A DNA stretch of 64,000 nucleotides from Lutjanus erythropterus (Eukaryota > Chordata > Actinopteri > Lutjaniformes > Lutjanidae). Position numbers and translations under genes: made by a program. Of the stretch, positions 11,317-23,640 are shown in pieces; position 1 is the first letter of the stretch; each line of letters opens with the position of its first letter. The stretch lies in NCBI GenBank assembly GCA_020091685.1, contig CM034593.1:45481388-45545387 (forward strand), written 5' to 3'. A model generated the notes under the pieces. That model was not told the origin of the DNA. It searched no databases and worked only from the letters and a program-made list of their open reading frames with translations.

Positions 11317-12706
11317 GACACAAACGCTGATAGAAGCACACATGGAAACAGAGAAAGTGAGGGAAAGAGTGAGCAGGCACGCAGCGTAAAGGCTAACAGA
11401 TAGCAAAAAATGTATAGAGGCTTAAATCTTTCCACACACAGAAACACTCATCAGAAAATACGACAGAAATTCAGTATGTGAGAAATGCATAATTCCAATT
11501 TGTTGTAACTACAAATGACAATACTCATAACTACTGTTATTCCCAATGGCGGTGAAGAGAGTATTTGCTTTGTTTAAAAAGAACCAGCAGATTATTACAC
11601 AGGCACACCCATACAATCTAATATATACCAGCCCTGCTTATTATTCTCCCATTATAAAGGTTATTCTGGCCAGATTTTGTTCAAGTTTTGCCTGAGAAGT
11701 TAACTCAACTATATTTATTACTGAGTTAGTAGTGTACCTCGTACCTAATAAAGTGGCTACTGAGTGTATATTTTATGATAGTTTTGAGCTGTTTTGAGCC
11801 ATCATTACATATATTTGTCTGTATTTGAGTTTAGTTGTGCCTCTCAGCTCATTAGACAACCTTGTTTTAAATTTTAAATTAATGGCTTCTAAAACTGATT
11901 TATGGTTCTAAGATTCTTTGAATAAATCTAATATTTTTCAGTTGAAATGTAAGGGGAAAAAGCAGCATGGAACCCCATCTTTTTTTCATTTAAAGGAAAA
12001 GTTAGAAAGCTATGACTCAAACCCTGACTGTAAGATTTTCCTGAAAAAATTTAAAGAAACCTAACACCAGGAAACTGAACTGAAACTTTTCGATTCAGTT
12101 AATTAGAACAAAATAAAAAATGCGATTGTCAAAATGAGAATCCTGCGCATTGTCATTGAAAATATACATTTACAAATTTCAACAAGCAGCAATCTACAGG
12201 AGTCTGCAGGTAAAGGAAAATTATGCAAAGCTCCCAAAAGTCTGTGATGACCATTTTTTTCATTATTTATCTTAATTTTTAATTATTTATAAACTATCCT
12301 TACAACAAAGGAATACTGCTTAAGAAATAAAATGTAATTAAAAAGTCATGCAGTACCTGTATGGTTCATATGAATTATGGGAAATAGTGGTCAAATACAT
12401 CTTATATGAACAGTCACCCATGAATCACAGCTTTCAGGTGGAAACCTTGTATCTACATTTTGGAAATGAAAGCTACCCTTGTTTTAGCTGGATGCACATC
12501 AGCTCTTGTTATTGTCTGAAATGTTTTACGAGTGCAGAAATAGAACATGATTCAGACGTGTGGGAGAGCATGCAATCCTTCAACAAAACCTGGAGATACA
12601 AGGTTTTCACCAGTCAGTGACTGCTCTGATCTCTGCTACAGTAAGCGTGGATCATAAGTTGGCCTCTTGTATGTTTGTGTACACTCACTCCTCCATCTCT
12701 CTGCAG
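11317..12706. other. Intergenic; contains one Tc1 terminal remnant
   Basis: At about 11741-11768, GTACCTAATAAAGTGGCTAC followed by TGAGTGTA matches the right terminus of the Tc1 family at 3713-4537, with no body attached. No gene is recognised in the rest. Confidence 0.6.
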
Positions 12707-12850
12707 AGGAAAGTGTCCTGGTGTCTGTGTTGTGTGGTTTGAAAGGTTCAGTGTGTGTCCGTGTTGTGTCAGTCTAGTTCCAGGTCGCCCTGCACAGTCC
12801 TCAGCAGCTCTGCGCTGGATCCAGCCTGTCAGCCCGGGACTGGACTCAAG
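12707..12850 (+). other. Exon-like segment of unknown gene (candidate noncoding exon)
   Basis: A pyrimidine tract ending CATCTCTCTGCAG precedes 12707, and a donor CTCAAG|GTAGGT follows 12850. The 144-bp segment is more GC-rich than its surroundings. No conserved reading frame is recognised, so it would be a noncoding RNA exon if real. Chance pairing of splice motifs cannot be excluded. Confidence 0.25.
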
Positions 12851-13937
12851 GTAGGTCTCAAACCAGCCACACAGAATTTTAATCCAACATGTGCGGGACC
12901 GCGCTGTCATTTATTCTGTGGAAGATTTAAATGAAACAGTTGCACAGTTCAAAGGTACATACACAGAATTAACAATAAGTCGGATTCCTATCATTCTGTT
13001 AAACTTGTTATTAAAAACTGACACTGCACTGAAAAGAGAGAACTGTTGGAGCAACTTTAAAAATTACTTTTTCAAACCAAATTCACAAGTAATACAGTTA
13101 CTTTAAGTGAAACGTACTTAATTATCTGTTTGCTTTCAAAGTAACAATTTGCATTAATTTAACCAAATTTAAACATTTCCAGTTTTCCAACTCAATTATT
13201 TGCTTTACCCAAAAGTAAAATATTAATCCGTAACAATCCAAAGGTATAGTTTCAGGGAAAGTATTTTTACAGTAACCTCTGTGTTATTTTAGTTTGTTAA
13301 ATATAATTGCCAATGTTACCCTAACTTAACGATAGTTCCTTTGAATCAGTGAGTTTATGAAAACTTAAACACAATTTAACCAAATCATTGTGGAATATTT
13401 TATATCTAACATAATATATTATTTGATCACAAAATGTTATTTTGTCTTGCATTAACCTTAACCTTAGCCTTATTTCCAAGTCCCTAATGAAAATGTCGGA
13501 TCAACTACAGGGGGTAAAAACCTGGAAAAGACATAGACTTCATGATGTCAGTACATTACTAAGAAACATCAACTTCAACACAAACATCAACACACTAATT
13601 TTTTTAAGATTATTTTTGGGGGCATTTTTTACTTTATTTGATAGCTGCTGCACTTTAACTGATATGACTGTTAAGGGAAATGATTCACAAAAATATACTG
13701 CCATCACTAAAACAAAGATCTGAATGGGACTCATTCAAAACATTACTTCAGCTACTACTGATAAACATTTTTTATAGTGTGTATTAAGTTTTATTTTGCA
13801 TCTTAATCTGCAAATGAAGATTTTATATAGTGGAAAAGTTTAAATCTGCCCTAATGTAAATATTGAAGTAAAGTACCACAGCCACTAATCTTCAACGCGC
13901 CTTGTTATTATCTTCCACCTCGGCTTTGATTTCTATA

Positions 13938-13940
<3 letters not shown>
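12851..13940. other. Intergenic, nothing recognised
   Basis: AT-rich and low in repeats. The ORFs are short and unfamiliar. Confidence 0.5.

Positions 13941-13999
<59 letters not shown>
13941..13999. repeat. (GT)n microsatellite
   Basis: Pure GT dinucleotide run of 59 bp. Confidence 0.97.
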
Positions 14000-14002
<3 letters not shown>

Positions 14003-16292
14003 ATCATGTTCATATTTTGTCAGTAGCAGCAGACGCTAATGTTCTCTAATGACTGAGACATTATGAAGCTCCGGATTCATTCATTCATTCATTCAGTTTT
14101 AGCAGCTCAGATAGAGGAGGAGAGGAGGGGGGACGTGAGTGTGCGTGATGAATAACAGCTAAAAGTGGCCTAATAACTAAATAGCTCCGATTAAGGTTTT
14201 AAACGGGGCGCGTGCGCGCGCCCTGCTTTGCAGAATAGGCTGAACTGCCCACGTGAGCGCGTGGATCGTGTTTTACGTGTCCAGCAGAGGAGAGAGAGTC
14301 CAGTAAGTCTGCCAGACGCACAAATCACGTCTGTATCGCGTCGGTGGGTCCACAGCTTTATCTGTATGTCTGCGAATCAGGCTCAATATATGGACGTCTG
14401 ATGAGGACATTTTGGACGTCCAAGACAGGTGCAGCAAATTGACATTAGAATTATGAAACATTTTATTGTGATTAAACAGATGTTAAAAATGACATATTTA
14501 TGTTTCTTATTGGATAGAGAGAGCGCGTAGAGAGATTTATCTTCTGAATTAGGACTAACGCTTTTATGAACAACACTGCACGTTCAGAGGACGTTACATA
14601 AAGTGTCAAAGTGTCTCTGCAGAGGACGTCCGTGGCTCTGCGGGGACACACACGACAGTCAGGCTGCTTTCCACCCTGTGTCTGTCTGTGTGTCCGTCTC
14701 TGCATTCACACCAAAACCATTCCTGTGTTCAGGCCACAAGCTCACGCGCATTCCTTGCGCGAGACAAGGAGCTAAAAAGAACTGTTTTAAATATGCGCGT
14801 GAAGACGTAATGAGTGTCATCACATAGAGACCCCTGCAAACTCGATTTATAAATAAATAAATAAATAAATAATTGTCGGAACGATTAATTTATACATTTT
14901 GTGTTTCTCAGTAAACTCAAACTATTTCTATTTATTTGCAGGAGAATAAAATTAATATCAAGGGCTTCTCCTCTCAAGACAATAATTATGTCTCATGGTT
15001 GTAAAATGATGTTGCCCAAACCGTTTAGTATCCATATAAATTACTGTAAATAATATTTTAACCACTTCAACAGACGTATTTGTGGTGAGTAAACAGTTTT
15101 AGTTTTTCTCCTGTTTGTCTGTTGGAGGCAGGCCATTAAAATGTTGGGAAATGATCCACTGGTTTGTCAAAGACAGATCAGAAATGTAATGAGCTCCAGA
15201 CGGTTATTTGATTGTTACATTCATGATGACATTTCTGTGACGCGGTGCTTCGTGCCGTACAGTGTTTTCAGTGTGAAAAGATGTATTAGACTGAGAGTTA
15301 TTTATTAGCCTATTAAAGCTGTGAAATGATGTATCCTTGATAGGCTTTATTCAGAAAAGTGATAGAAGCTGTGCTGTGGCCTGTCGGAGGGATTTACAGG
15401 CCGAAGATTACAAATATTTCAGCCCATACTCCGTGAGAATGCAGCTCTGCTTGTCACGACCAATAATATACACAACCACAATTAAAGGCTTTCGTCACAA
15501 AATATAGTTTTTAATTATTTAAGTATTAAAATTAAATTATTTGTTGTGTTGTGCATTTTATCTTTAGTTTAATAGTTATTATTACAATTACAGAAAAGGC
15601 CGTTTCACAAAAATAGAATAAATATGTACGCTGCTCTGAAAACGCATTTACATTAAAGAAAAAAGCTTAAGTGTGAATAAAAAATAAGGATAATAATCTA
15701 TTTAAACATGGGTATGGGTATCTGCTTAAAATTTCAGAAATCTTTGACATCGTTTGCGTTATTATCCTATATTTAGGTTAATACCGGTACACTTCTTAAT
15801 ATATTATTAAATAATATAGTAGTATTACGATTGTAAGTAATATTCTTAATATTGGATAATACTCTTGGATTTTTTTTCAGGCATTGTGCGTAATATTTTT
15901 TTGATTATTATTAAGAATAAATCAAACTGAAAAAGAAAAAGATAAAGAGACCAGTTACTTTTTTCACTGCCGCTGTCACTGAAAGCAGCGTAAACAACAG
16001 GTGAAGTGAACTAGTAAAATGTTAACGGCAGGTTTGTTTAAAAAATGTGTTTGTAAAAAATGATTTATAAAGTGTGAAGGAGAAGAAATCAGAGCAAATG
16101 TTATATAAAGCAAATTCCACCATAATTGAAAGTTTTCAGTTATGGGAGAGTCGTGTGTGAGCAGATGATAATGAGAGCGTTTTGGTTTGAAATATGAAAG
16201 TGACAGAAAGTTTACGTCTCGGTGTTGATTTCCACATAATGCCGTGATGATGTTAATGGCGCCTGTGATTAAAGTGGGTTAAGTGACTGACC

Positions 16293-16296
<4 letters not shown>
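14000..16296. promoter_or_regulatory. CpG-enriched, ORF-poor block; candidate regulatory region
   Basis: About 14100-14850 has many CpGs against an AT-rich background (for example GGGGCGCGTGCGCGCG near 14205) and an E-box CACGTG at about 14241. Downstream DNA to 16296 lacks recognisable transposons and contains unique-looking tracts. A short (ATAA)n tract lies at about 14847-14872. Function is inferred from composition only; the alternatives are a noncoding RNA promoter or random CpG retention. Confidence 0.4.
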
Positions 16297-16382
<86 letters not shown>

Positions 16383-16590
16383 TGATTCTAAGGATGATAA
16401 ATGGTGGCCCGTAGTTGAAGCTCATTACAAATTAAACATACAGAGACACTGGCACGCAAGCGCGCGTGCCCGTGCAGGTAAGCTATAATGTGTGAAGGAC
16501 GATCTCGCGCGCGCTGAGAGGAAATTAGTCGCTAGAGCAAAAACACGCGATCCATCACCGCTGCAGTGTGTGTGTGTGTGTGTGTGTGCA
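16297..16590. repeat. (GT)n microsatellites flanking a CpG-rich patch
   Basis: A GT run with one interruption lies at 16297-16381 and a shorter one at about 16565-16588. Between them, about 16440-16560 is CpG-rich, with CAAGCGCGCGTGCCCGTG and CTCGCGCGCGCTGAG, and has a donor-like CGTGCAG|GTAAGC near 16477. Confidence 0.9.
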
Positions 16591-17243
16591 GGTTCTACTC
16601 ACCTTGTTCCACTGTGTTCTGAAAGGAGTTCAAGATGTTTCTCTTTGGTGATTAAAGGATCTGTTCTGAAGAGGAACTGAAAAGAAAAGCTGGAGGACTA
16701 AACCAGGACTTCCAGACTGTCAAGGACCCCATAGATCCACATTAGAACCCAAACACACCAGGGACGCCATCTGACTATGGTTTAGTTGTTACATAGCTAA
16801 TATAGAACCACTGGTCCCACTGTGCTGTTATGATAAACACTGGTCTGTAGCTGTGCAGCAGCATCACAATATATTTAAGTGTGTAACTGAAACTTCACTC
16901 AGGAATATCTCTTATTTGCCTGAGTAGTTTTTTTTAGAAAGCTGGTCCAAAAATTACAGCCTGTTTGGGGAAAGTTGTACAGAATGTCTCAACAAAGTCT
17001 GTTTTCTTTCCAGATTTGACATACTGTAAGTTGAGGGAGCCCTTCAACAATTATTTCAGTAACACTTTGTAGTAAAGCTACATGAATTCATAACTTCATG
17101 CAGGAAAAGCATGAATTCTTTCATTTGGAACTTGATGAACTATCAGTAATGTATGAGAACCGCACCTCATGCATGACCTAATGCAAGATCAATTCATGCA
17201 ACAACTAAGGTATTTTAATCATTATGGTTTCTGGGTCATTTAT
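16591..17243. other. Intergenic; possible repeat fragment
   Basis: About 17060-17215 (AGTAACACTTTGTAGTAAAG and several CATGAATTC-like words) resembles the edge of a dispersed fish repeat. There is no gene. Confidence 0.4.
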
Positions 17244-17726
17244 CAGTCCCTCCAGGAAGCAACAATTAATGGAAAGTCAACCATTCTGCTTGAATTCTGC
17301 ATAACCTTGCAATTCTGTGCATTCAACGCAACTTTTTTTTTACAAATTTGACCAATCATAATAGCTTCCTGCAGTTCAACCAATCATACCAGTCTCCCAC
17401 ACAAACGTTTCAATAAACAACTCAATGTTGTTGTTGGTTGTTATACATATATATATATATATATTTTGTTAGAAATTTCAGAATCTCAAGCCTTTTTGTT
17501 AAGGTTACTCAGAACTGAGCAGAACAAAATGTGGTTTTGTTCTCACCGGAGCAAAATTAGCTTTTTTTTTTTTTTTTTGAATTTTCACATGCTCCCACAA
17601 CTTCACTGCAAAAAACGCCTGAACACACTGCAACGTGTATCACTATTTTTCAGAAAAGCTGCTGTGAAATCAGGTGTTTTAGGCCACAACAATCCCAAAA
17701 AAGCCTGTGAAATCCTGGAGTGACTG
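17244..17726. mobile_element. 483-bp non-autonomous DNA transposon
   Basis: The terminal inverted repeats are CAGTCCCTCCAGGA left and TCCTGGAGTGACTG right, 13 of 14 matching. The body carries an AT dinucleotide run at about 17448-17463, a poly-T run at about 17562-17578, and scattered gcaa/tgcaa words. A clear target duplication is not seen. Confidence 0.75.
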
Positions 17727-19192
17727 ATTGATGGTGTTCAAGTCCTCTGTATAGGTAAGTCTGCAGTTAAAGGGACAGGACAACAAAAACCTGACCAGTC
17801 ACAGCAGTGCTCATGTACAAATATAAATACAAATGCAAATTAGATCATAATTTTGGAATCCATCGAATGATCAATAATTTAGTTGGGGAAAAAAAGATTT
17901 GTGGGACTTATGCAGAAGACCTGTGCATCATTAATAACCCAGAAATCATGTAGGTTGTTGCATTAATCAACATATTGTTTCTGCACTGAGTCGTGCATGA
18001 GATGCTGTTAATTCTTCTAAATATTTGGTTTATGAAAATGGTAGAAGACATTGTTTTGTGGTATAAGAGCATCACACTATTACTGCAGTCCTGTTCTGGA
18101 CAAGCCACTGAACAAGCTCTGCAATTGAAGATTAGTTTGAATAAGAATCTGTGAGAGAGAAGTAGATGAAAATATGGATAAAACAGTTATCAGAGAGAGA
18201 AACATCCCAGCAGTCCAACATTTAAAGGAAACAGAAGAAGAAGAGGGAGGAGGAGAGGAGGGATTGTAGGCAGACTGCCGTGTTGATGAATGTGACCCAC
18301 AGTTTTGGCTCGATGTTGCTCCTCCCTGCTGTTTTGGTGGGAGAATGGAAGAACTCTGGCTTTCCACAAACTATTCCAGTATACCAGCTAGTTAATTATT
18401 TACCCACTGTTTGCCAGGACATTTCTGTTGTTACTCAGACAGCTGTTAATACTCACCATGTGTGAATAGTCTCCAGGCCCACTCCAAATGATGCTCACGC
18501 CCTGTCAGTACATCTCACCACTCGACTTGATCATGATGGAGAGAAGGTGAGACAGGTGCGTGTCGGTTTGTCTGAAGCCAGGTGAGTGTGCAGAGTAGTC
18601 ATGCAGTCGGTCAGATATGGCCATTATGCAGGTATTGGGGACTCGAGTTGCATCTTAGCAGAGCTTGATGAGACACAGCAAAGCTTGTTGCTCCAGATCC
18701 TGTCTGCGTCTTTATATTTGCATGTGAGTCTCAGGAACAGCACAAGTTTGTAGCTATAATTCCCAGTTGTCTTTGTTTGGGCTGTTGTTGTTTTCCAGGT
18801 GACAGTACTAATTAGACACTCATCACACTAAATCACAAGCGACTTTATTGGCAGACCGTGCAACATTCATACTTTAGACAGATTGTATTAAATGTAATAC
18901 ACTGCGTCTGGTAGTCAGGAAAGAATGAAGTAAGTGGGGGTATTCACCCTTTATTTCAGAAGAATACAGTTTACTGAAGCTGTTTAGTGTGAATTTGGCA
19001 AATACACAACCTGAGGTGCAGTGTGGTCTGTGTAGTATTATGAACTATTAACAATATCAGTCTGAACACAACTGAGCACATGTCGACACCAAAATATGTC
19101 TCTATGTTACAAGTTTTGTATTTTTTATGCTTTACTGCAGTTTGTCAACAACTTTCATTTCCATTTACGAACCTTACAGTTCTCTTTAGAGG
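17727..19192. other. Intergenic, no gene
   Basis: No coding exon or recognised transposon. Short ORFs at 18080-18465 overlap on both strands without a known domain. Confidence 0.5.
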
Positions 19193-19765
19193 TTAAAGGG
19201 ATAGTTCACCCAAAAATGAAAATTCAGTCATTATCTACTCACCCTTGTGCCGATGAGGGTCGGGTTTATTTGTTAGTCTGCAAAACACTGCTGGAGTTTC
19301 ATAGGAAAACAGTGTTGCAGAATCTCCCAAACAGAGGAAGTGAACGGTGACCAGTTTTCAAACATAAAAAACAGCTGGGAAAAAACATAAAATGCCTCCA
19401 TACTGCTTTTCTGGTGTAATCCAAGTCTACTTAAGTGCCAGTATGCTGTTTGCACACCATCACACCACACACACCCAGTTCAGAAAGTGTGCATGCACAC
19501 GTGAACTTGGCTCCAAGCTAAGAATCTACAGTGAAGATTCAGGCTAAAAACATGGTGTAAATAACTTTTTTTTTAGCCAGTTTGGCATGTTGGAGCTTTG
19601 GGGTACTTGGATTACACCAGACAAGCAGTATGGAGGCATTTCTGTTCTTTTACTGTTGTTTTTTTACATTTGAAAACTGGTCACCATTCATTTCCACTGT
19701 TGGGGAGATTCTGTAATGGTGTTTTCCTGTGAAACTCCAGCAGTGTTTTATGGAGTGTGAAGGTT
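19193..19765. mobile_element. Foldback MITE (family F, copy 1)
   Basis: It begins TTAAAGGGATAGTTCACCCA. The left arm (AGGAAAACAGTGTTGCAGAA, GGTGACCAGTTTTCAAA) is repeated inverted in the right arm (TTTGAAAACTGGTCACC, GTTTTCCTGTGAAACTCC). The middle carries GATCAAG-free unique sequence including CTACAGTGAAGATTCAGGC, shared with copies at 29694 and 41844. The right terminus is truncated. Confidence 0.85.
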
Positions 19766-21094
19766 AGACACAACGAGAGGAGGTCAGAAATATCCATCTG
19801 AAAGCAGAGGTCAGTTTCAGACATTACTTAGTCAGGTCAAAGGCCATGGAGGGGCCATATAGTACATACACACACACACACACACATTTCCACTTGAGTG
19901 GCCACACAAGGATCAAACAGTATAAAAGCACGAAAATTAGGTGGAAAGAAGAGGAAGTAATGGAAAATTTGAAGCCGGGGTCAGGTCCTGAACTGATTCA
20001 GATGTAACAGTGCTGGCACTTTCTCTCAGCTTTCTGCAACAAAAGATTTGCAAGTGCTTAGTCACTTAGTCAGTTGTTGTTGTAAATGAGCCACAGCAGT
20101 CTGATAGACAGGTACCAGTGAGGTTACTGACTTTCTATAATTACAAATCAACAAATTAGATGTATTTTCTACTCAGTATTCGTAGTTATATTAAAACTGT
20201 TGGATTAGAGTTGGTTTGGAACATAGTAAGAATACTCAGAAACACACTCAAATGTTTATGTGCAAATACTGGGCTGTAATGAGTAGCCTACCCTCAAATA
20301 TCACTGTTTTTTTTTTATTAAATCAATTGGAACTGACCTCGACTGGATTTAATTTCAATGATCATAGTGGCAAACTTTATAACTCCACCAAAAACCAAAA
20401 CAACAATGCACTGTGCTGTTTCTATTAGATTTCTTTTTTTTTTTTTTTTGACACATTTGAGAACATAAACAGAAATCTGATGCCACCAGAAAATTGTTTC
20501 TGTCGTGCACACACAAAGTTCAGAGTGACAACAAACAGGCATGGATAAATCCAAAGGAGGTGCATACTCAGAACAATAAATTCTTTTCTATTCTATTCTA
20601 CTGTATCATCCAGTCTTTGATTATAGTAAGCGGCACGTTATTAACTTTATAATCTGACTTACGTTACAAAAGGTTTCCTGGTGTCCACAGAATTACTCTC
20701 CAGATGTGTTGTATCATGCAGGTGGCTCGCTGGATTCTGATGCCATTGCACCAACCTTGGCAAATGTTTTTGGGTCAGAACATCCATCTCAGGCCAACAC
20801 AGCACGCACTTCCAGCAGTAGCAGTAGCACTGCTATTTTATTTTATTAAACCTGCAATAACTGTTTTTTTCCCTCTCTACAGGGCAGCAGAAACAAGCTG
20901 TGTAACAGTGGCATTTTATTATCTTTTCAGTTCATATGGTAAATCTGCCTATTTACACATCCAGCAAACACAGATTAACGTTGTCATTCAGAGTAAAGAA
21001 TGTCCAGTCTTCACTAACACTTAGTGAAACAGTGAGCTCTTCAGCTGCTAATTTCCTTGGTGAGGACAGTGGTATGTCTGTTGTTTGGTGCTGA
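19766..21094. other. Intergenic with short simple repeats
   Basis: A CA run at about 19866-19886 and poly-T runs at about 20308 and 20432-20449. The 106-aa ORF at 20704-21024 has no recognised domain and no conserved gene context. Confidence 0.5.
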
Positions 21095-21852
21095 GCGGAT
21101 ACAAAGTACCTGCTGTACTTTTTCTGTGTTTTAAAATAACAGCCTCAAATATTCAAATTACTGTAATTAAGTAGTTTTTTGGGGTACTTGTATTTTATGA
21201 GTAGATTTTCACGTTTGTACTTTTACTTGTACTTAAGTATTCATTATACCATGTAATCTACTTAGTTACTTTTAAAATCATAGTTGAGTACTGAGTACAA
21301 TTTGAATTAATAACCAAACCTTTTATCTGCATTTTAGTAGCCAATCAGGTGATCTGATCACAAACTGACCAATGAAAGCCAGGACACATGGACGAAAAAC
21401 AAAACAGATGATTGATCTTTAATTGACTTTGTGTTAATAATTTAACAAGTTAAAAATGTATTTATGGATATTTAATCAATAATCTTGGCAATAACTGCAC
21501 CTCATCTAACTTTGTTTTGTCTGGTGGAGACATTTGTTGAAAAAGGAAATAAAAACATAAAACCAGAAAAAAAAACAATCAAAAAGAGGGGGAAAAAACA
21601 CTTGTTTTATCTTGTCAATTATTAATGATTAATTGATTGTTAGCATTTGAACTATTGGTAAAGTAAAACACACAAAGTTTACAACCCTTGTCTGGAGAGG
21701 TGACAGTGACATCATCGGTTAAAAGTATTTAGTAGTACTTTTACTGAAGTATTCTTCTAACTCCAGTACTTTTACTTGTAATTGAGTAATATTTTAGCAA
21801 TGTAACAGTACTTGTACTTGAGTACAGATTTTCAGTACTCTTTCCAACACTG
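21095..21852. mobile_element. hAT-like MITE of the AAGTACTTTTACTTG type, copy 1
   Basis: It is rich in TACTTTTACTTGTA-like words and ends GTACTCTTTCCAACACTG. A 46-bp stretch from about 21269 matches the reverse complement of about 24308-24354 with one difference, and similarity continues on both sides. The left boundary is approximate. Confidence 0.7.
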
Positions 21853-21869
21853 CAGAATAGTTCAAGTTC

Positions 21870-22165
21870 AAACATTGAGAATAAAGTCAAAGTTTTGAGA
21901 ATAAACTCAAAATGTAGGGAAATATATTTTTTTTAAATATTTGACAACAAAGTCAAAATGTTGGGAATGAAATCAAAATATGGGAATTAAACTTGAAATA
22001 TCATCTCAAGACTTAAAGTTGTAATATGGGGAACAGGTCGAAATATTGAAATACCATCTTGAGAATAAAGTCAAAATGTCTACAGTAAAGTTGAAAAGTG
22101 AAAAAAGTAAAAAAAAACTGACAACAAAGTTAAAATGTTGAGAATAAAATCAAAGCTTTAGGAAA
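21870..22165. repeat. Degenerate minisatellite, unit about 20-25 bp
   Basis: Repeated variants of GAGAATAAAGTCAAAATGTT recur about ten times with irregular spacing and substitutions. It has no coding potential. Confidence 0.75.
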
Positions 22166-22936
22166 TGTTCAGTGTTACAAATACTGCGCTCCTGAGCACA
22201 ATGTATGGGCCTAATTCTCGACTGTGTGTCCGTGTGTGTGTGAAGTTAACAAGTTGTCAGTGAGCTAAGCTCCTCAGAGAGTTTTTTTTTTCTTTACCCA
22301 TAACGCATCTCTGCACCACTTAGCTCAGATCACCTCTCCCTCCGTCAGGGGAGGGGTCAGTGAGAGAGTGAGAGAGCAACAAAGAGACAGAGTCAGAGGT
22401 ACGATGTGAGACATCATTCCACAGCTGGCTAACAGATGGCTGGAGCTGACACACACACACACACACACATACATGACCTCTTCTCATCTACACTGTATAT
22501 CTAGCTAGCAGGCTAAAACTAAGACAGGCGCTAACTACACACTGTTTGGTTAGAAACACGTTAGCGTCCCACTGGTTACAAACATGCCATTGTATGTCCA
22601 GTGTACGTTAACGTGGACATGAAGACATACTGCACACACGTTGGCGCTGACATGGACAAATTTGTCTCTTCATCAGGTCATATGAAGTGACACCTTATAA
22701 CTGAGCTTTCAGCAGCTCACCTGTCACCTGAATAAACCTTATTTTTCCAGGATCTGTGACTTCTGTGTCAAAGGAAAGTAGCTACACTTCTAACCTATCA
22801 GGCTTTAAACTTTCAGTCCAATTAAAGCCATGATCACTGATGGCTCTTTAATACATTTTTAGGCGCATGAGTGGTGTAGTCGGTCAGTTGGACACTCAAA
22901 AAAACACTTTGGTAATTTGGAAATATCTACACAACT
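22166..22936. other. Intergenic, no gene
   Basis: Contains an AC run at about 22449-22469. Nothing else is recognised. Confidence 0.5.
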
Positions 22937-23212
22937 GTGGGATGGATTGCCATGGCGTTTTGTGAAGATATTCATGGTCCCCAGAGAAGGCGGCTGTGGC
23001 TAATCTCTGGGTTGATTGGTTCAATCATCCATGTCAAAATGTCCTTGGACAACTCCAAGCTGCACGGCATCTCCATTACCATCTGTGACCATTTTCCACT
23101 ATACCAGCTTAGCAGTAGCATCTTCATTTTTGACCATGCTGGCATGCTAATGTTAGCTTTTAGCACTAAGCACTGCTGTGCCTAAGTACAGCCTCTCCAG
23201 CGTGCATGGCTG
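22937..23212 (+). mobile_element. Fragment of a dispersed fish repeat
   Basis: The words GGATGGATTGCCATGGCG, ATTCATGGTCCCCAGAG, CATGCTAATGTTAGC and GCTGTGCCTAAGTACAGCCT occur in the order known from a widespread teleost repeat. The overlapping ORFs on both strands are not genes. Confidence 0.65.
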
Positions 23213-23640
23213 TGGACCTTTTGATGTGGTCAGCCGTGCTTTCATGTAGCGTGCTTACGAGAAACTCTGCAGAACCACCTGATGTCACCAGATGTTGTCT
23301 CAGCCTCAGTCTGTCCAGATTAATCAGGAATTTAAGGATGACTTCCCTGACCTCTCCTGTAGCACTAACTACCATTAGGCCAAATATTCTACCTGCATTG
23401 TATAAGTACAAGTTCAAAACGACCAGACTGCCACGATGCTTACAGAGTACACTCAAGACCCCCAGAGGAGGGACCGTTATATTCTGGACACCCTGATCTC
23501 CCAATTAGTGCCACCCTAAGACCAACGTGTCCTGTTTTGCAAAGACAATATTTCATTATCTATTTGTCAGATTTCCAAGAAACGTGTAAAATGAAATAAG
23601 TACATTCAGACTCACAAGGTGATAAATCTTTTTGTCCCCA
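23213..23640. other. Unrecognised stretch
   Basis: Open frames run on both strands for about 300 bp (23166-23504), but neither shows a known domain or splice support. It may be part of the adjacent repeat. Confidence 0.4.

Noticed and set aside
16297-16488. Cys-Val repeat ORF (and similar ones at 585, 11097, 35515)
   Set aside because: Pure translation of GT/CA microsatellites.
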